Of a DNA stretch of 55,479 nt, positions 45,994-55,392 are shown piece after piece; position 1 is the first letter of the stretch; each line of letters begins with the position of its first letter. Origin of the DNA: Sedimenticola thiotaurini (lineage in GTDB: Bacteria > Pseudomonadota > Gammaproteobacteria > Chromatiales > Chromatiaceae). The stretch covers positions 1 through 55,479 of the forward strand of contig DRKP01000010.1 of the NCBI GenBank assembly GCA_011051715.1, read 5' to 3'. The notes below the pieces were generated by a model that did not search any database, was not told the DNA's origin, and worked only from the letters and a program-made list of their open reading frames with translations. A program made the position numbers and the translations under genes.

Positions 45994-48486
45994 TCAGGGT
46001 GTGGGGAAAAAACCCGGCACCTTCCGGGCCGGAATGGTAAAACTCAATATGGCGCCCCCCTTGGCGGCATTCCCGGCCCAGATTCGTCCACCGTGGGCCT
46101 CGATGATCTCCTTGCAGATGGCCAGCCCCAGCCCGGTTCCGCCGCTCCTGCTGCGGGTCTTGCTGCTCTGGATGAATTTGTCGAAAACCGATTCGAGTTC
46201 ATCTCCCGGTATCCCGATCCCCTCGTCACGCAGGCTGAACCGGAGTGCCCGGATCTCCTTCCGGTCGGAAGCCCTGCGTCCCCAGCGGATCCTGTCCTGC
46301 TGGATCTCGATCCAGATCCGCCCTCCCGGAGATGAGAACTTGATTGCGTTGCCCAGGAGATTGGAGATCACCTGGGTGATACGCGCCGGGTCGAACCAGC
46401 CCAGAGTATCGGCCTGGCTGGTCGGCGGTACCAGGGTGAGTCGGTGTTCCTCCAGGCTGGCCTGGTGCTCGGCCATGCATCTATCGACCACCTCGAGCAG
46501 ATCCGCCTGCCTGGGCTCCATGGTCATCTTTCCCGCTTCCAGCTTGGACAGGTCGAGCAGGTCGTCCAGCAGGTGCAGCAGCCGGTCACCGCTTTCGCCG
46601 ATATTGGAGAAATAACTGCCCAGCTTCTCCCGGGAAGCCTGTTTCAGGCGACGACTGCCGAGCCGGGAGAAACTGAGAATGGCGTGCATCGGGGTGCGCA
46701 GTTCGTGGGACATGTTGGCCAGGAACCGGGACTTGGCCTGGTTGGCCTGTTCCGCGTGAATGGCGGCATCGGCCAGTTTCCTGGTGCGTTCCTCCACCGC
46801 CTCCTCCAGTTGCTCGGTGTAGCGTTGCAGCTCTTCCTCGGCATGGAAGCGGTGCAGTGTTCCGGCCAGGATATCGGTGGCCGCCCTCAGGTAGTCCACG
46901 TCCATCTGATCGTACTGGACATGGGGCTCCAGATAGAGATTGACGACGCCCAGCAGTTGATCGTTGCCCATGATGGGAAGGATGTAGTGTCCATGGGGTT
47001 CGATGCCGGGGAATCGGATCTCGTGGCGGGGGTCGTCCACGTCCATGCTGTGCAGGGGCACCCTGTCCCTGGCCACCCGGCCACACAGACAGCGGCCGAG
47101 AGGCACCCGGGCACAATTGGTGGTGACGCAGGGCTCCAGGTTGCGGGAGGCCGCCATGCGCAGCTCTCCGCTCTCCTGGTCCATCAGGAAGACAGCACCC
47201 CGGTGTCCCACCTTCATGGTGGGCTGGTCCAGCATCAGGTCCAGAAACAGCACCAACAGCGCCGATTGGTCGGAGCTGTCCAGGGATGCCTCCAGCAGCC
47301 GGGCCAGATTGCTACGGCGGAGTATCTCCCGGCGTAGTGTTTCTTCAGCCCTCTTCTGTTCCGTGATATCGCGCCAGATGCTCTGGTTGTATCTTCTGCC
47401 GTCGATCTCGATGACTTGGCAGATCACCTCCACGTCGAGGATCTCACCGTCCTTGCGGCGATGCCGGGTCTCGAACAGATCGTGTCCCTGCTGTTCGATC
47501 CGGGCGAGGTGTTCCCGTACTTCGTCCTCCGATTCGACGACCTCGATGTCCGGGATCTTCAGCTGCTGGAACTCCTCGCGGGAGTAGCCGAGGTTCTCGT
47601 GGGCCTGGCGGTTGAACTGGAGAAAGCTGCCGTCTTCCAGGTCGACGATGGTGATGGCGTTGGGCGCCTGCTCGAACAGCATCCGGTAGCGGCGCTCCGA
47701 CTCCTGCAGCCGGCGCTCCTGTTCCTTGGCTTCACTGATGTCGAGGGCGGAGGCGATCAGGCCGACGGCCCTGCCGTCATCGTCCAACACGGGTCCGACG
47801 GTCATCCAGGTGGGGAATGTTTCGCCGTTCCTCCTGACGTGGCCCACTTCGCCGCTGAAGGAGCCGGTGGCCCTCACCTGTTGCCGCATCGGCTCGACCT
47901 CCCGCTCTCTCTGCTCCCGGGTATAGAACAGGTTGGCATGGCGGCCGCACAGTTCCTCCACGTTGTAACCGTGCATCCTGGCCCAGGCTTCGTTGGTGGT
48001 GCGGATGATGCCGTCCAGCCCGCTGGTGGCGATGCCGTTGGGTGAATGCCGGACCGCAGCTTCCAGGAACTTGAGCTGTTCCCGGTTCGCCTTTTCCCTG
48101 CTCAGGTCGCGCCAGGTGACGTGGAGCAGGGGGCCACCGCCGGTGTCGATTGCGGTCAGTGTCACCTCGCAGGGAAACACCTCACCGTCCATGCGTCTGT
48201 GCCACCATTCGAAGCGGTTGAAGCCGGTGTCCAGTGCCTGTTCGATCATTGCCGCCGCCTTGCGGCGGGAGAGGGTGCCATCTGGCTGGCATTGTGGTGA
48301 GAGGTCGCTGGGATGCATGTCCAGAACGGCTGATTTTTCGACAGCACGCAGCATCTTGACGGCAGCCGGATTGCAGTCGATGAATCGTTCCCCTTCGATC
48401 AACAGGATGGCGTCGTGTGAGACCTCGAATGCAGTGTGGTGGAAGGCCTCGCTGTCGAAGGCGCGTTTACGGCAGGAAGCGGTCAT
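45994..48486 (-). CDS. Multi-PAS / GAF sensor histidine kinase
   Basis: The 830-aa protein has no membrane segment, so it is cytosolic. Three PAS domains occupy about residues 15-130, 140-260 and 265-390 (each closing with a RDITE- or LDISEAK-type linker). A GAF domain follows (400-550) with a Cys-rich stretch CVTTNCARVPLGRCLCG that could bind metal, heme or a cluster. The dimerisation domain has H594 in NMSHELRTPMHAI, followed by the ATPase domain with NLLGNAIKFS, DEGIGIPGDE and GGTGLGLAICK. It overlaps the preceding response-regulator gene by 4 bp, forming a two-component unit. Confidence 0.93.
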   Translation of the reverse strand: MTASCRKRAFDSEAFHHTAFEVSHDAILLIEGERFIDCNPAAVKMLRAVEKSAVLDMHPSDLSPQCQPDGTLSRRKAAAMIEQALDTGFNRFEWWHRRMDGEVFPCEVTLTAIDTGGGPLLHVTWRDLSREKANREQLKFLEAAVRHSPNGIATSGLDGIIRTTNEAWARMHGYNVEELCGRHANLFYTREQREREVEPMRQQVRATGSFSGEVGHVRRNGETFPTWMTVGPVLDDDGRAVGLIASALDISEAKEQERRLQESERRYRMLFEQAPNAITIVDLEDGSFLQFNRQAHENLGYSREEFQQLKIPDIEVVESEDEVREHLARIEQQGHDLFETRHRRKDGEILDVEVICQVIEIDGRRYNQSIWRDITEQKRAEETLRREILRRSNLARLLEASLDSSDQSALLVLFLDLMLDQPTMKVGHRGAVFLMDQESGELRMAASRNLEPCVTTNCARVPLGRCLCGRVARDRVPLHSMDVDDPRHEIRFPGIEPHGHYILPIMGNDQLLGVVNLYLEPHVQYDQMDVDYLRAATDILAGTLHRFHAEEELQRYTEQLEEAVEERTRKLADAAIHAEQANQAKSRFLANMSHELRTPMHAILSFSRLGSRRLKQASREKLGSYFSNIGESGDRLLHLLDDLLDLSKLEAGKMTMEPRQADLLEVVDRCMAEHQASLEEHRLTLVPPTSQADTLGWFDPARITQVISNLLGNAIKFSSPGGRIWIEIQQDRIRWGRRASDRKEIRALRFSLRDEGIGIPGDELESVFDKFIQSSKTRSRSGGTGLGLAICKEIIEAHGGRIWAGNAAKGGAILSFTIPARKVPGFFPTP

Positions 48487-49430
48487 GACAGTGCCGCGCG
48501 CATCTCGACCTCTGTACCGGTGTGGCTCGGTGCCTGGATCACCGCCAGCACCTGGTTTCCCTTGCCCAGATACTCCAGGTGCTCGAAACTGATCAGCCGT
48601 GCCATGGCGATACCGCGCCCGTGGTTGTCACCAGCGCGCTCGGCCGAGATTTCCAGGTAGGGGCTACAGTCGAATCCACTGCCCTGATCGGTGATGTGGA
48701 TGTGGATCTGGTCATCTCGGTACGTGAATGTGACCTCCACCCATTTGTCCTGGTGGGCAGGATCCTGCAGCCGTCGATTGACCTCCTGCTCCCAGCTTCC
48801 GGTCTCGTTCAACTGGCTCTTCTCGTGGTAAGTGATGCCCAGGTTGCCATGCTCGACGGCGTTGATCATCAGTTCGGTCAGGCCGGTGACGACGCGTTGT
48901 GGATCGGGGCAGGCCTGGGCCAGCAGGGCGGCGAGACTGCGTGCCTCGTCCAGTGTGCGGTAGCGGAAACGGCAGGAGTGCATCAGACCGAGGGTGCGTC
49001 GGTTGCTCTCCAGTTCCTGCCGTATCCCGATATATCGCTGGTAGTCGGTGATCGCGGTGCGGACGATGGAGAGCAGCTCGTCTTCCTGGAACGGCTTGGT
49101 CAGATAGTAGTGGGCGCCGGCCTGGATTCCCTCGACCACGTCTTGGCGGGCGGCACGGGCGGTCTGCAGGATCACCGGAATCTCCTTCAGCTGCGGATGC
49201 TTCTTGATGCGGGCGAGGACTTCCATGCCATCCAGGCCGGGCATCATCCGGTCCAGCAGAATCGCGGAGTAGCGTTCGGGGGTCTGTTCCAACATCCGCC
49301 AGGCGTCCTTGCCGTCGTCTGCGGTGTCCCAGTGGTAACCGGCATCGGCGGATTCCAGGTATTCGCCGATGATGGCCTGGTTGAGAGGTTCGTCGTCCAC
49401 AACGAGTAGAGTTGTCGGATGCTGGTTCAA
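48483..49430 (-). CDS. Response regulator with HATPase (anti-sigma-like) output domain
   Basis: A 315-aa protein with an N-terminal receiver domain (phosphoacceptor D60 in ILLDRMMPG; KPFQEDEL with the conserved Lys) and a C-terminal GHKL ATPase domain (LTELMINAVEHGNLGI, DQGSGFDCSPY, GRGIAMARLI), similar to anti-sigma-factor serine kinases of the RsbW type. There is no DNA-binding domain. Start: TTG at 49430 with AAGGAG eight bases upstream is preferred; a GTG at 49439 sits too close to the same Shine-Dalgarno. Overlaps the sensor kinase by 4 bp; presumably its partner. Confidence 0.88.
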   Translation of the reverse strand: MNQHPTTLLVVDDEPLNQAIIGEYLESADAGYHWDTADDGKDAWRMLEQTPERYSAILLDRMMPGLDGMEVLARIKKHPQLKEIPVILQTARAARQDVVEGIQAGAHYYLTKPFQEDELLSIVRTAITDYQRYIGIRQELESNRRTLGLMHSCRFRYRTLDEARSLAALLAQACPDPQRVVTGLTELMINAVEHGNLGITYHEKSQLNETGSWEQEVNRRLQDPAHQDKWVEVTFTYRDDQIHIHITDQGSGFDCSPYLEISAERAGDNHGRGIAMARLISFEHLEYLGKGNQVLAVIQAPSHTGTEVEMRAALS

Positions 49431-49439
49431 TGTATTCAC

Positions 49440-49775
49440 TCCTTGCCGCTCGCGTCCAGTCCACCCCCACCGCCACCGTGGCGCGGTTCGTTCCGCAGCA
49501 GCCCGTTGGTGCCGGTCACAACGAGCGCGCGATCCGGTCCGGTCGTGGTGTCTGAATCAGAGTTCCCTGCAATGTCATCTGGCTGCCCCGGCAAGGGCTG
49601 CCATCCATGGATTCGTGCATGTTCGTGTTGAAGAGCGGCGGGAAGGGCCGAGATCTTTAGTGGTGAGCACCGGGCAGCGGCTTTCTGCCCGCCCCTTCCC
49701 GCCTTCGGGGGAGCGGGCCGGGAAGGGGAAGGGCACCGGGATTCGACGGATCTCCGGAGCGGGTGAGGAAGGGGA
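49440..49775. other. Intergenic region with hairpin before cytochrome c' gene end
   Basis: This 336-bp stretch has no convincing gene. At 49692-49728 there is a hairpin with 10-base arms (CCCCTTCCCG / CGGGAAGGGG), close to the 3' end of the minus-strand cytochrome c' gene and possibly its RNA terminator. No other signal was identified. Confidence 0.5.
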
Positions 49776-50231
49776 CTACTTCTTCATCCGGAACTTCTTG
49801 TGGCAGCCACCGCAGCTCTTGGCAGTGTTGCCGAACTGGGCCTTCATCGCCGCTGCGTCACCGCTGCGGGCCGCCTCGGCCAGCTTCGCCGATTCCCGCC
49901 GCAGGGCCTCGAACTTGCCCTTGAACTCGGGCCACTTCTCCCAGATCACCGGCTTGGCGGAGCTGTCGAACTCGTCGGTGGATCCCTCGGGGAAGCCCGA
50001 CAGCAGGTCCAGGCGGGTGGCGGTGGCCAGTCCCTCGGCCCTGCTGCGAAAGAGCTCCGCATCGAACGGGATCTTCCCCTTCACCATGCCGGCCATCGGC
50101 TTCAGGTTCCACAGATAGACGTTCATGACCGCCTGTCGGTACTCGATGGCGGCCTCGTTGGCACCGGCGCCTTGCATGGTCAGGATGCCGGTGGCCAGGG
50201 TCAGCAGGGCGATGATGGACCTCTTTTTCAT
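49776..50231 (-). CDS. cycP: Cytochrome c'
   Basis: A 151-aa periplasmic heme protein: signal peptide (1-24), then a four-helix-bundle core and the C-terminal heme site C140-GG-C143-H144 followed by KKFR, the standard position for cytochrome c'. The family binds NO and CO and is linked to nitrosative stress protection. GAGGAG lies eight bases before ATG 50231. It stands alone with 307 bp before the next upstream gene, which may hold its promoter (TATACT at 50442-50447, minus). The symbol is a family name and not proven by position. Confidence 0.93.
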   Translation of the reverse strand: MKKRSIIALLTLATGILTMQGAGANEAAIEYRQAVMNVYLWNLKPMAGMVKGKIPFDAELFRSRAEGLATATRLDLLSGFPEGSTDEFDSSAKPVIWEKWPEFKGKFEALRRESAKLAEAARSGDAAAMKAQFGNTAKSCGGCHKKFRMKK

Positions 50232-50441
50232 GCGTTGTCTCCTCGTTTCAGGTGTCGGTGCTGGTCTGTATACCCACTGGGCGAAGCCTCTGCGGACGCT
50301 CCACCCCGGTTGCGGGATTGCGGAGGCACCGGGGGGCCGGTGGGGGGAGGGCGGATCGCCCACGCGCTGGTGCTTCACCCGGCGGTTTCCCGCCCTTTTC
50401 CCCAAGGGTGAATCAATCGGCCTCCCGGATCCGGTCCCGCA

Positions 50442-50472
50442 AGTATAGAAGAGAATGAGTCTTATTACACAA
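50442..50472 (-). promoter_or_regulatory. Tentative promoter for cytochrome c'
   Basis: On the minus strand TTGTGT (50467-50472) and TATACT (50442-50447) are separated by 19 bp, longer than the ideal 17, in an AT-rich island about 210 bp before the gene. A short dyad (AATGAG-T-CTTATT) overlaps it. The region 50232-50538 otherwise holds a brief CTCCTCA repeat near 50500. Confidence 0.35.
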
Positions 50473-50538
50473 ACTGTCACGGCGGCCCGCCACCACCCCT
50501 CACTCCTCACTCCCTCCCCTTCGCGCTAGAATCCCCCC

Positions 50539-50739
50539 ATGCAGAAGTTCCTGATCCTCCTCGGCCTCGCCCTGCTGATTGCCGGGCTGCTCTGGCCCTG
50601 GCTCGGCAGGCTGCCGTTCGGCCGTCTGCCGGGCGATATCGTCATCGACCGCCCCGGGCTCAAGGTCTACGTACCGATCACCAGCATGGTGCTGGTGAGC
50701 CTGCTGCTGTCGCTGTTGTTCTGGCTGTTCCGGCGCTGA
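50539..50739 (+). CDS. DUF2905-family small membrane protein
   Basis: A 66-aa protein with two membrane segments (3-23 and 46-63) separated by the conserved GRLPGDIVIDRPGLKVYVPI. This matches the DUF2905 family, of unknown function. ATG 50539 has little Shine-Dalgarno. It ends two bases before the hrpA start, so the two genes are probably co-transcribed. Confidence 0.85.
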   Translation: MQKFLILLGLALLIAGLLWPWLGRLPFGRLPGDIVIDRPGLKVYVPITSMVLVSLLLSLLFWLFRR

Positions 50740-50740
50740 C

Positions 50741-53700
50741 ATGACCACGCCGACCCTGCCCGACCGCAAGGCGGTGGAGGCCTGCATGCTGCTCCACCGT
50801 CACGGCTTCAGGCGCCGCTTGAAGGGGCTGGCGCGCCTCTCCCCGGACGATCCCGCCTTCGCCGACGGGGTGGCGCGGTTGCGCCGGCAGATGGACGACT
50901 CCATCGCCCTGGCCGAACGGCGCCGCCAGACCCTGCCCCGGCCCGATTTCCCCCCCGAGCTGCCGATCAGCGAACACCGGCGGGAGATCGGACAGCTGAT
51001 CCGGGCCCACCAGGTGATCGTCCTGTGCGGCGAGACCGGTTCCGGCAAGTCGACCCAGCTGCCCAAGATCTGCCTGGCCCTGGGCCGGGGGGTGTTCGGG
51101 AGGATCGGCCACACCCAGCCGCGGCGCATCGCCGCCCGTGCCCTGGCCAGCCGTATCTCGGCCGAGCTGGGGACGGCGCCGGGCACCGCCGTCGGCCACA
51201 AGGTCCGGTTCCACGATCACGTGCAGCCGGAGACCCAGGTCAAGCTGATGACCGACGGCATCCTGCTGGCGGAGATCCAGCGTGACCGCTACCTCAACGA
51301 GTACGATACTCTGATCGTGGACGAGGCCCACGAGCGCAGCCTCAACATCGATTTTCTGCTCGGCTACCTGAAACAGCTGCTGCCGAAGCGGCCCGACCTG
51401 AAGCTGATCATCACCTCCGCCACCATCGATCCGGAGCGGTTCTCCCAACACTTCGGCGGCGCCCCCGTCGTCAACGTCTCCGGCCGCACCTGGCCGGTCG
51501 AGGTGCGCTACCGGCCACCGGCGGAGGAGGGGGGTGGCGAGCGCGGGGAGCCGATGCAGCAGGCGATACTGGATGCGGTGGACGAACTGTCACGGGCGGA
51601 CCGGGGGGATATCCTGGTCTTCCTCAGCGGCGAGCGCGAGATCCGCGAGACCGCCGAGAGCCTGCGCAAGCACCGGCTGCAGCGGACCGAGGTGCTGCCG
51701 CTCTACGCCCGCCTGGGTCCGGCGGAGCAGGGGCGGATCTTCAACCCGGGGGGGCAGCGGCGCATCATCCTGGCCACCAATGTGGCCGAGACCTCGCTCA
51801 CGGTCCCCGGCATCCGCTACGTGATCGATGCCGGCTATGCCCGTATCAGCCGCTACAGCCACCGCAGCAAGGTGCAGCGGCTGCCGGTGGAGCGCATCTC
51901 CCGGGCCAGCGCCGATCAGCGCAAGGGGCGCTGCGGCCGGGTGGCGGAGGGGATCTGCATCCGCCTCTATTCCGAAGAGGAGTATCTAAGCCGGCCGGAA
52001 TTCACCGAGCCCGAGATCCTGCGCACCAATCTGGCGTCGGTGATCCTGCAGATGAAGCTGCTCGGCTTCGGCGAGATCGAGTCCTTCCCCTTCGTCGACG
52101 CGCCGGACCGGCGCCTGATCAGGGACGGCTACCGCATCCTGGAGGAGATCGGCGCGGTCACCGGCGACCGCCGGGTCACCCGGCTGGGCAGGCAGCTGGC
52201 GCGGCTGCCGGTGGATCCACGCATCGGCCGCATGCTGCTGGAGGCGGCCCACACCCACTGCCTGAACGAGGTGCTGGTGATCGCCGCCGCCCTCAGCGTG
52301 CAGGATCCGCGTGACCGCCCCATGGACCGTCGTGAGGCGGCGGACGAGGTCCATCTGCGCTTCCGTGACGAGCAGTCCGATTTCCTCACCCTGCTCAACC
52401 TGTGGCGGGAGCTGGAGCAGCAGCGGCGTCACCTGAGCCGGCGCAAGTTCCAGCGCTGGTGCCGCGATCATTTTCTCTCCTGGACCCGGGTGCAGGAGTG
52501 GCGCGACATCCATCACCAGCTGCGCGGCCAGCTGCACGAGATGGGCTACCGCGAGAACCAGGCCGGGGCCGGCTACGAGGAGATCCACAAGGCGCTGCTC
52601 AGCGGCCTGCTCAGCCATGTCGGATTCCGCGCCTCCGGCAAGGAGCGGGAGTACCTGGGCGGGCGCAACAGCCGCTTCCTGATCTTTCCCGGCTCCGGCC
52701 TGTTCGGCCGGCAGCCCAAGTGGGTGGTGGCGGCAGAGCTGGTGGAGACGACCCGGCTCTATGCCCGCCAGGTGGCCATGATCCGGCCCGAATGGGTGGA
52801 GTCCCTGGCCGGCCACCTGGTGAAACACAGCTGGTCGGAACCCCACTGGGAGAAGAGGCGGGGGCAGGTGGCAGCCTACGAGCGGGTCACCCTGTTCGGC
52901 CTCACCCTGGTGCCGCGGCGCAAGGTCAACTTCGGCCCCGTCGATCCGGCACAGGCGCGGGAGATCTTCATCCGCTCGGCCCTGGTGGAACGGGACTTCC
53001 ACAGCCGCGCCCCGTTCTGGCGCCACAACCTGGAGCTGATCGAGTACCTGGAGGGGCTGGAGCAGAAGGCGCGCCGTCGCGACCTGCTGGTGGACGAGGA
53101 GCGCATCTACGCCTACTACGACCGGCGCATCCCCGAGGGGATCTACAGCACGCCCCGGTTCGAGAAGTGGCTGCGCGGCGCCACCCGCCGGCAGCCCAAG
53201 CTGCTGCACATGCGGCTGCAGGATCTGCTCCGCCCGGAGGCCGGGGAGGTGTCGGAGCAGGCCTTCCCGGACCACCTCGACGTCAATGGCACGCCGCTGC
53301 CGCTGCGCTACCACTTCGATCCGGGCCAGCCGGCGGATGGCGTGACCCTGCGCATTCCCATCGGCATCCTCAACCAGGTCTCCGAGGAGCGCTGCCAGTG
53401 GCTGGTGCCGGGGCTGCTGAAGGAACGGGTGATCGCCCTGATGCGGGGCCTGCCCAAGTCCCTGCGCCGCGCCTTCGTGCCGATCCCGGATCATGCCGAG
53501 GCCTGCCTGCGGGCCCTGCAGCCGGGAGAGCGTCCCCTGGTGCAGGCCCTGGGCGAGCAGCTCAAGGCGATGACCGGGGTGCACGTGCCGGAGGACGCCT
53601 GGGACGAGTCGCGGCTGCCGGACCACCTGCGGATGAACTTCGTGCTGCTGGACGACGACGGCCGGCGGCTGGCGGCGGGCCGTGATCTGGCTGCCCTCAA

Positions 53701-54652
53701 GCGGCGCTACGGCAACCGGGGCCGGGGCGGCTTCAAGGGCCTGGCCGATCCCTCCCTGGAGCGGGAGGGGCTGCGCGACTGGGAGGTGGGCGAGCTGCCG
53801 GCCTCGCTGACCCTGGAGCGGGGCGGCATCCGGCTGCAGGGCTTTCCCGCCCTGGTGGACGAGGGCGACAGCGTCGCCCTGCGGATCCTCGACTCGGAGG
53901 CCGGTGCGGCTGCCGCCCATCGAGCCGGGGTGCGCCGTCTGCTGATGCTCAGGCTGTCCCGCGAGATGCGCCATCTGAAGAAGAATCTGCCGGGACTGCA
54001 GCGGATGGGCCTGGTCCATGCCCGGCTGCCGGCCGCGCCGGAGGGCCTGGCGCAGCCGCGCAAGCCGGACCTGGAGGCGGAGCTGACCGCCCTGATCCTG
54101 GACCGCACCTTTCTCGACGAGCGGCCGGAGATCCGTGACGGCGGTGCCTTCCGCCAGCGTGTCGACCAGTGCCGGGGGGAGCTGATGGGCCATGCGGAAG
54201 AGGTGCTGGAGCTGGTCGGGCGCATCCTGGAGCGCTACCAGCGGGTACGGCAGCTGCTCGGGGAGGCCAACCGGATCAACTGGATGGCCACCGTGGCCGA
54301 CGTGGGCGGGCAGCTCGACCGGCTGCTGTACCAGGGCTTCCTGCAACAGACCCCGTGGCGGCGGCTGCGCCACTTTCCGCGCTACCTGCAGGCGATCGAG
54401 CTGCGGCTGGAGAAGCTGGAGCACGCCGCTGCCCGGGACCAGAAACTGCTGCAGCAGATGCAGGGGGCCTGGCACAAGTGGCAGCAGTGGGACGGCAAGG
54501 TGCGCAGCAGCGGCCGGGCGGATCCGCGCATCGACGAGCTGCACTGGCTGTTCGAGGAGCTGCGCGTCTCCCTCTTCGCCCAGCAGCTTGGCACCGACGG
54601 CCCGGTCTCCCTGCAGCGGATCGAAAAGCGCTGGCGGGAGCTGGGGCTGTAA
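50741..54652 (+). CDS. hrpA: ATP-dependent RNA helicase HrpA
   Basis: The 1303-aa DEAH-box helicase matches E. coli HrpA in length and layout. Motifs: P-loop GETGSGKST (97-105), HTQPRRIAARA, DEAH at 194-197, SATID, and the DExH C-terminal motifs around NVAETSLTVPGIRYVID and QRKGRCGRVAEG. The long C-terminal half is the HrpA-specific extension with OB-fold. HrpA has been linked to mRNA processing and translation rescue. ATG 50741 directly follows the DUF2905 stop. Confidence 0.97.
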   Translation: MTTPTLPDRKAVEACMLLHRHGFRRRLKGLARLSPDDPAFADGVARLRRQMDDSIALAERRRQTLPRPDFPPELPISEHRREIGQLIRAHQVIVLCGETGSGKSTQLPKICLALGRGVFGRIGHTQPRRIAARALASRISAELGTAPGTAVGHKVRFHDHVQPETQVKLMTDGILLAEIQRDRYLNEYDTLIVDEAHERSLNIDFLLGYLKQLLPKRPDLKLIITSATIDPERFSQHFGGAPVVNVSGRTWPVEVRYRPPAEEGGGERGEPMQQAILDAVDELSRADRGDILVFLSGEREIRETAESLRKHRLQRTEVLPLYARLGPAEQGRIFNPGGQRRIILATNVAETSLTVPGIRYVIDAGYARISRYSHRSKVQRLPVERISRASADQRKGRCGRVAEGICIRLYSEEEYLSRPEFTEPEILRTNLASVILQMKLLGFGEIESFPFVDAPDRRLIRDGYRILEEIGAVTGDRRVTRLGRQLARLPVDPRIGRMLLEAAHTHCLNEVLVIAAALSVQDPRDRPMDRREAADEVHLRFRDEQSDFLTLLNLWRELEQQRRHLSRRKFQRWCRDHFLSWTRVQEWRDIHHQLRGQLHEMGYRENQAGAGYEEIHKALLSGLLSHVGFRASGKEREYLGGRNSRFLIFPGSGLFGRQPKWVVAAELVETTRLYARQVAMIRPEWVESLAGHLVKHSWSEPHWEKRRGQVAAYERVTLFGLTLVPRRKVNFGPVDPAQAREIFIRSALVERDFHSRAPFWRHNLELIEYLEGLEQKARRRDLLVDEERIYAYYDRRIPEGIYSTPRFEKWLRGATRRQPKLLHMRLQDLLRPEAGEVSEQAFPDHLDVNGTPLPLRYHFDPGQPADGVTLRIPIGILNQVSEERCQWLVPGLLKERVIALMRGLPKSLRRAFVPIPDHAEACLRALQPGERPLVQALGEQLKAMTGVHVPEDAWDESRLPDHLRMNFVLLDDDGRRLAAGRDLAALKRRYGNRGRGGFKGLADPSLEREGLRDWEVGELPASLTLERGGIRLQGFPALVDEGDSVALRILDSEAGAAAAHRAGVRRLLMLRLSREMRHLKKNLPGLQRMGLVHARLPAAPEGLAQPRKPDLEAELTALILDRTFLDERPEIRDGGAFRQRVDQCRGELMGHAEEVLELVGRILERYQRVRQLLGEANRINWMATVADVGGQLDRLLYQGFLQQTPWRRLRHFPRYLQAIELRLEKLEHAAARDQKLLQQMQGAWHKWQQWDGKVRSSGRADPRIDELHWLFEELRVSLFAQQLGTDGPVSLQRIEKRWRELGL

Positions 54653-54741
54653 CGGCCGCACGACCGGCTCGGGGAGGAATGGCGATTCTGGGGTAAAATG
54701 GCGCCGCGCAACCACAACCGACATCAGAGGAGTCTCCAGCC

Positions 54742-55233
54742 ATGTCCCCATGCCCCTGCGGTTCCGGTCTCGAATTCGATGCCTGCTGTGGCCCGGTCCT
54801 GGCCGGCGAGCGTCCGGCGGCCACGGCCGAGGCGCTGATGCGGGCCCGCTATACCGCCTTCACCCGTGTCGACATGGACTTTCTCGGCGACAGCCTGCAC
54901 CCGGCCCACCGCCACGACCACGACGAGGCGGCGACCCGCCGCTGGGCCGAGGAGTCGGACTGGATGGGACTGGAGGTGGTGGCGACCAAGGACGGTGGCG
55001 AGGGGGACCAGCAGGGGGAGGTCGAGTTCATCGCCAGCTACCGGGACCGGGGTGGCATGGTGCGCCGCCATCACGAACGCAGCCGTTTCCAGCGCGAAGG
55101 CGGACGCTGGTACTTCGTCGACGGCCGCCTGGTGCCGCCGAAGACGGCAGTGCACAGCGGTCCCAGGGTGGGCCGCAACGACCCCTGTCCCTGCGGCAGC
55201 GGCAGGAAATACAAGAAGTGCTGCGGACGCTGA
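54742..55233 (+). CDS. YchJ-family protein with SEC-C motifs
   Basis: A 163-aa UPF0225/YchJ-type protein with a SEC-C zinc-binding motif at each end: [16 protein letters not shown] at the N-terminus and [17 protein letters not shown] at the C-terminus. The middle (about 25-135) is an NTF2-like fold ([22 protein letters not shown]). Function is unknown; metal binding through the cysteines is likely. GAGGAG lies nine bases before ATG 54742. Confidence 0.9.
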   Translation: MSPCPCGSGLEFDACCGPVLAGERPAATAEALMRARYTAFTRVDMDFLGDSLHPAHRHDHDEAATRRWAEESDWMGLEVVATKDGGEGDQQGEVEFIASYRDRGGMVRRHHERSRFQREGGRWYFVDGRLVPPKTAVHSGPRVGRNDPCPCGSGRKYKKCCGR

Positions 55234-55294
55234 GCGGATTCGCCGGCCGGTCCCGCCGCGGGTATTAACCCGGCACCCTAATATATCGTGTTCA

Positions 55295-55392
55295 GCCGTG
55301 CTGTGCGCGTTCGCGGCAAGGCGTCGAAACGCCGCTGTAGCGCCTCTACAGCCAGTTTCGACAACGCAGTCCGCGGGCGCGCACAGCACGGC
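55295..55392. repeat. Large imperfect inverted repeat near window end
   Basis: A roughly 45-bp arm starting GCCGTGCTGTGCGCG is matched by its inverted partner ending CGCGCACAGCACGGC, with about 80 percent identity and a short central loop. It looks like a dispersed palindromic element or strong RNA hairpin. The remaining 55393-55479 is AT-rich then GC-rich and shows no supported gene. Confidence 0.8.

Noticed and set aside
51986-54751. Minus-strand open frame of 921 codons opposite hrpA
   Set aside because: Shadow frame; no recognisable domain and fully overlapped by hrpA.
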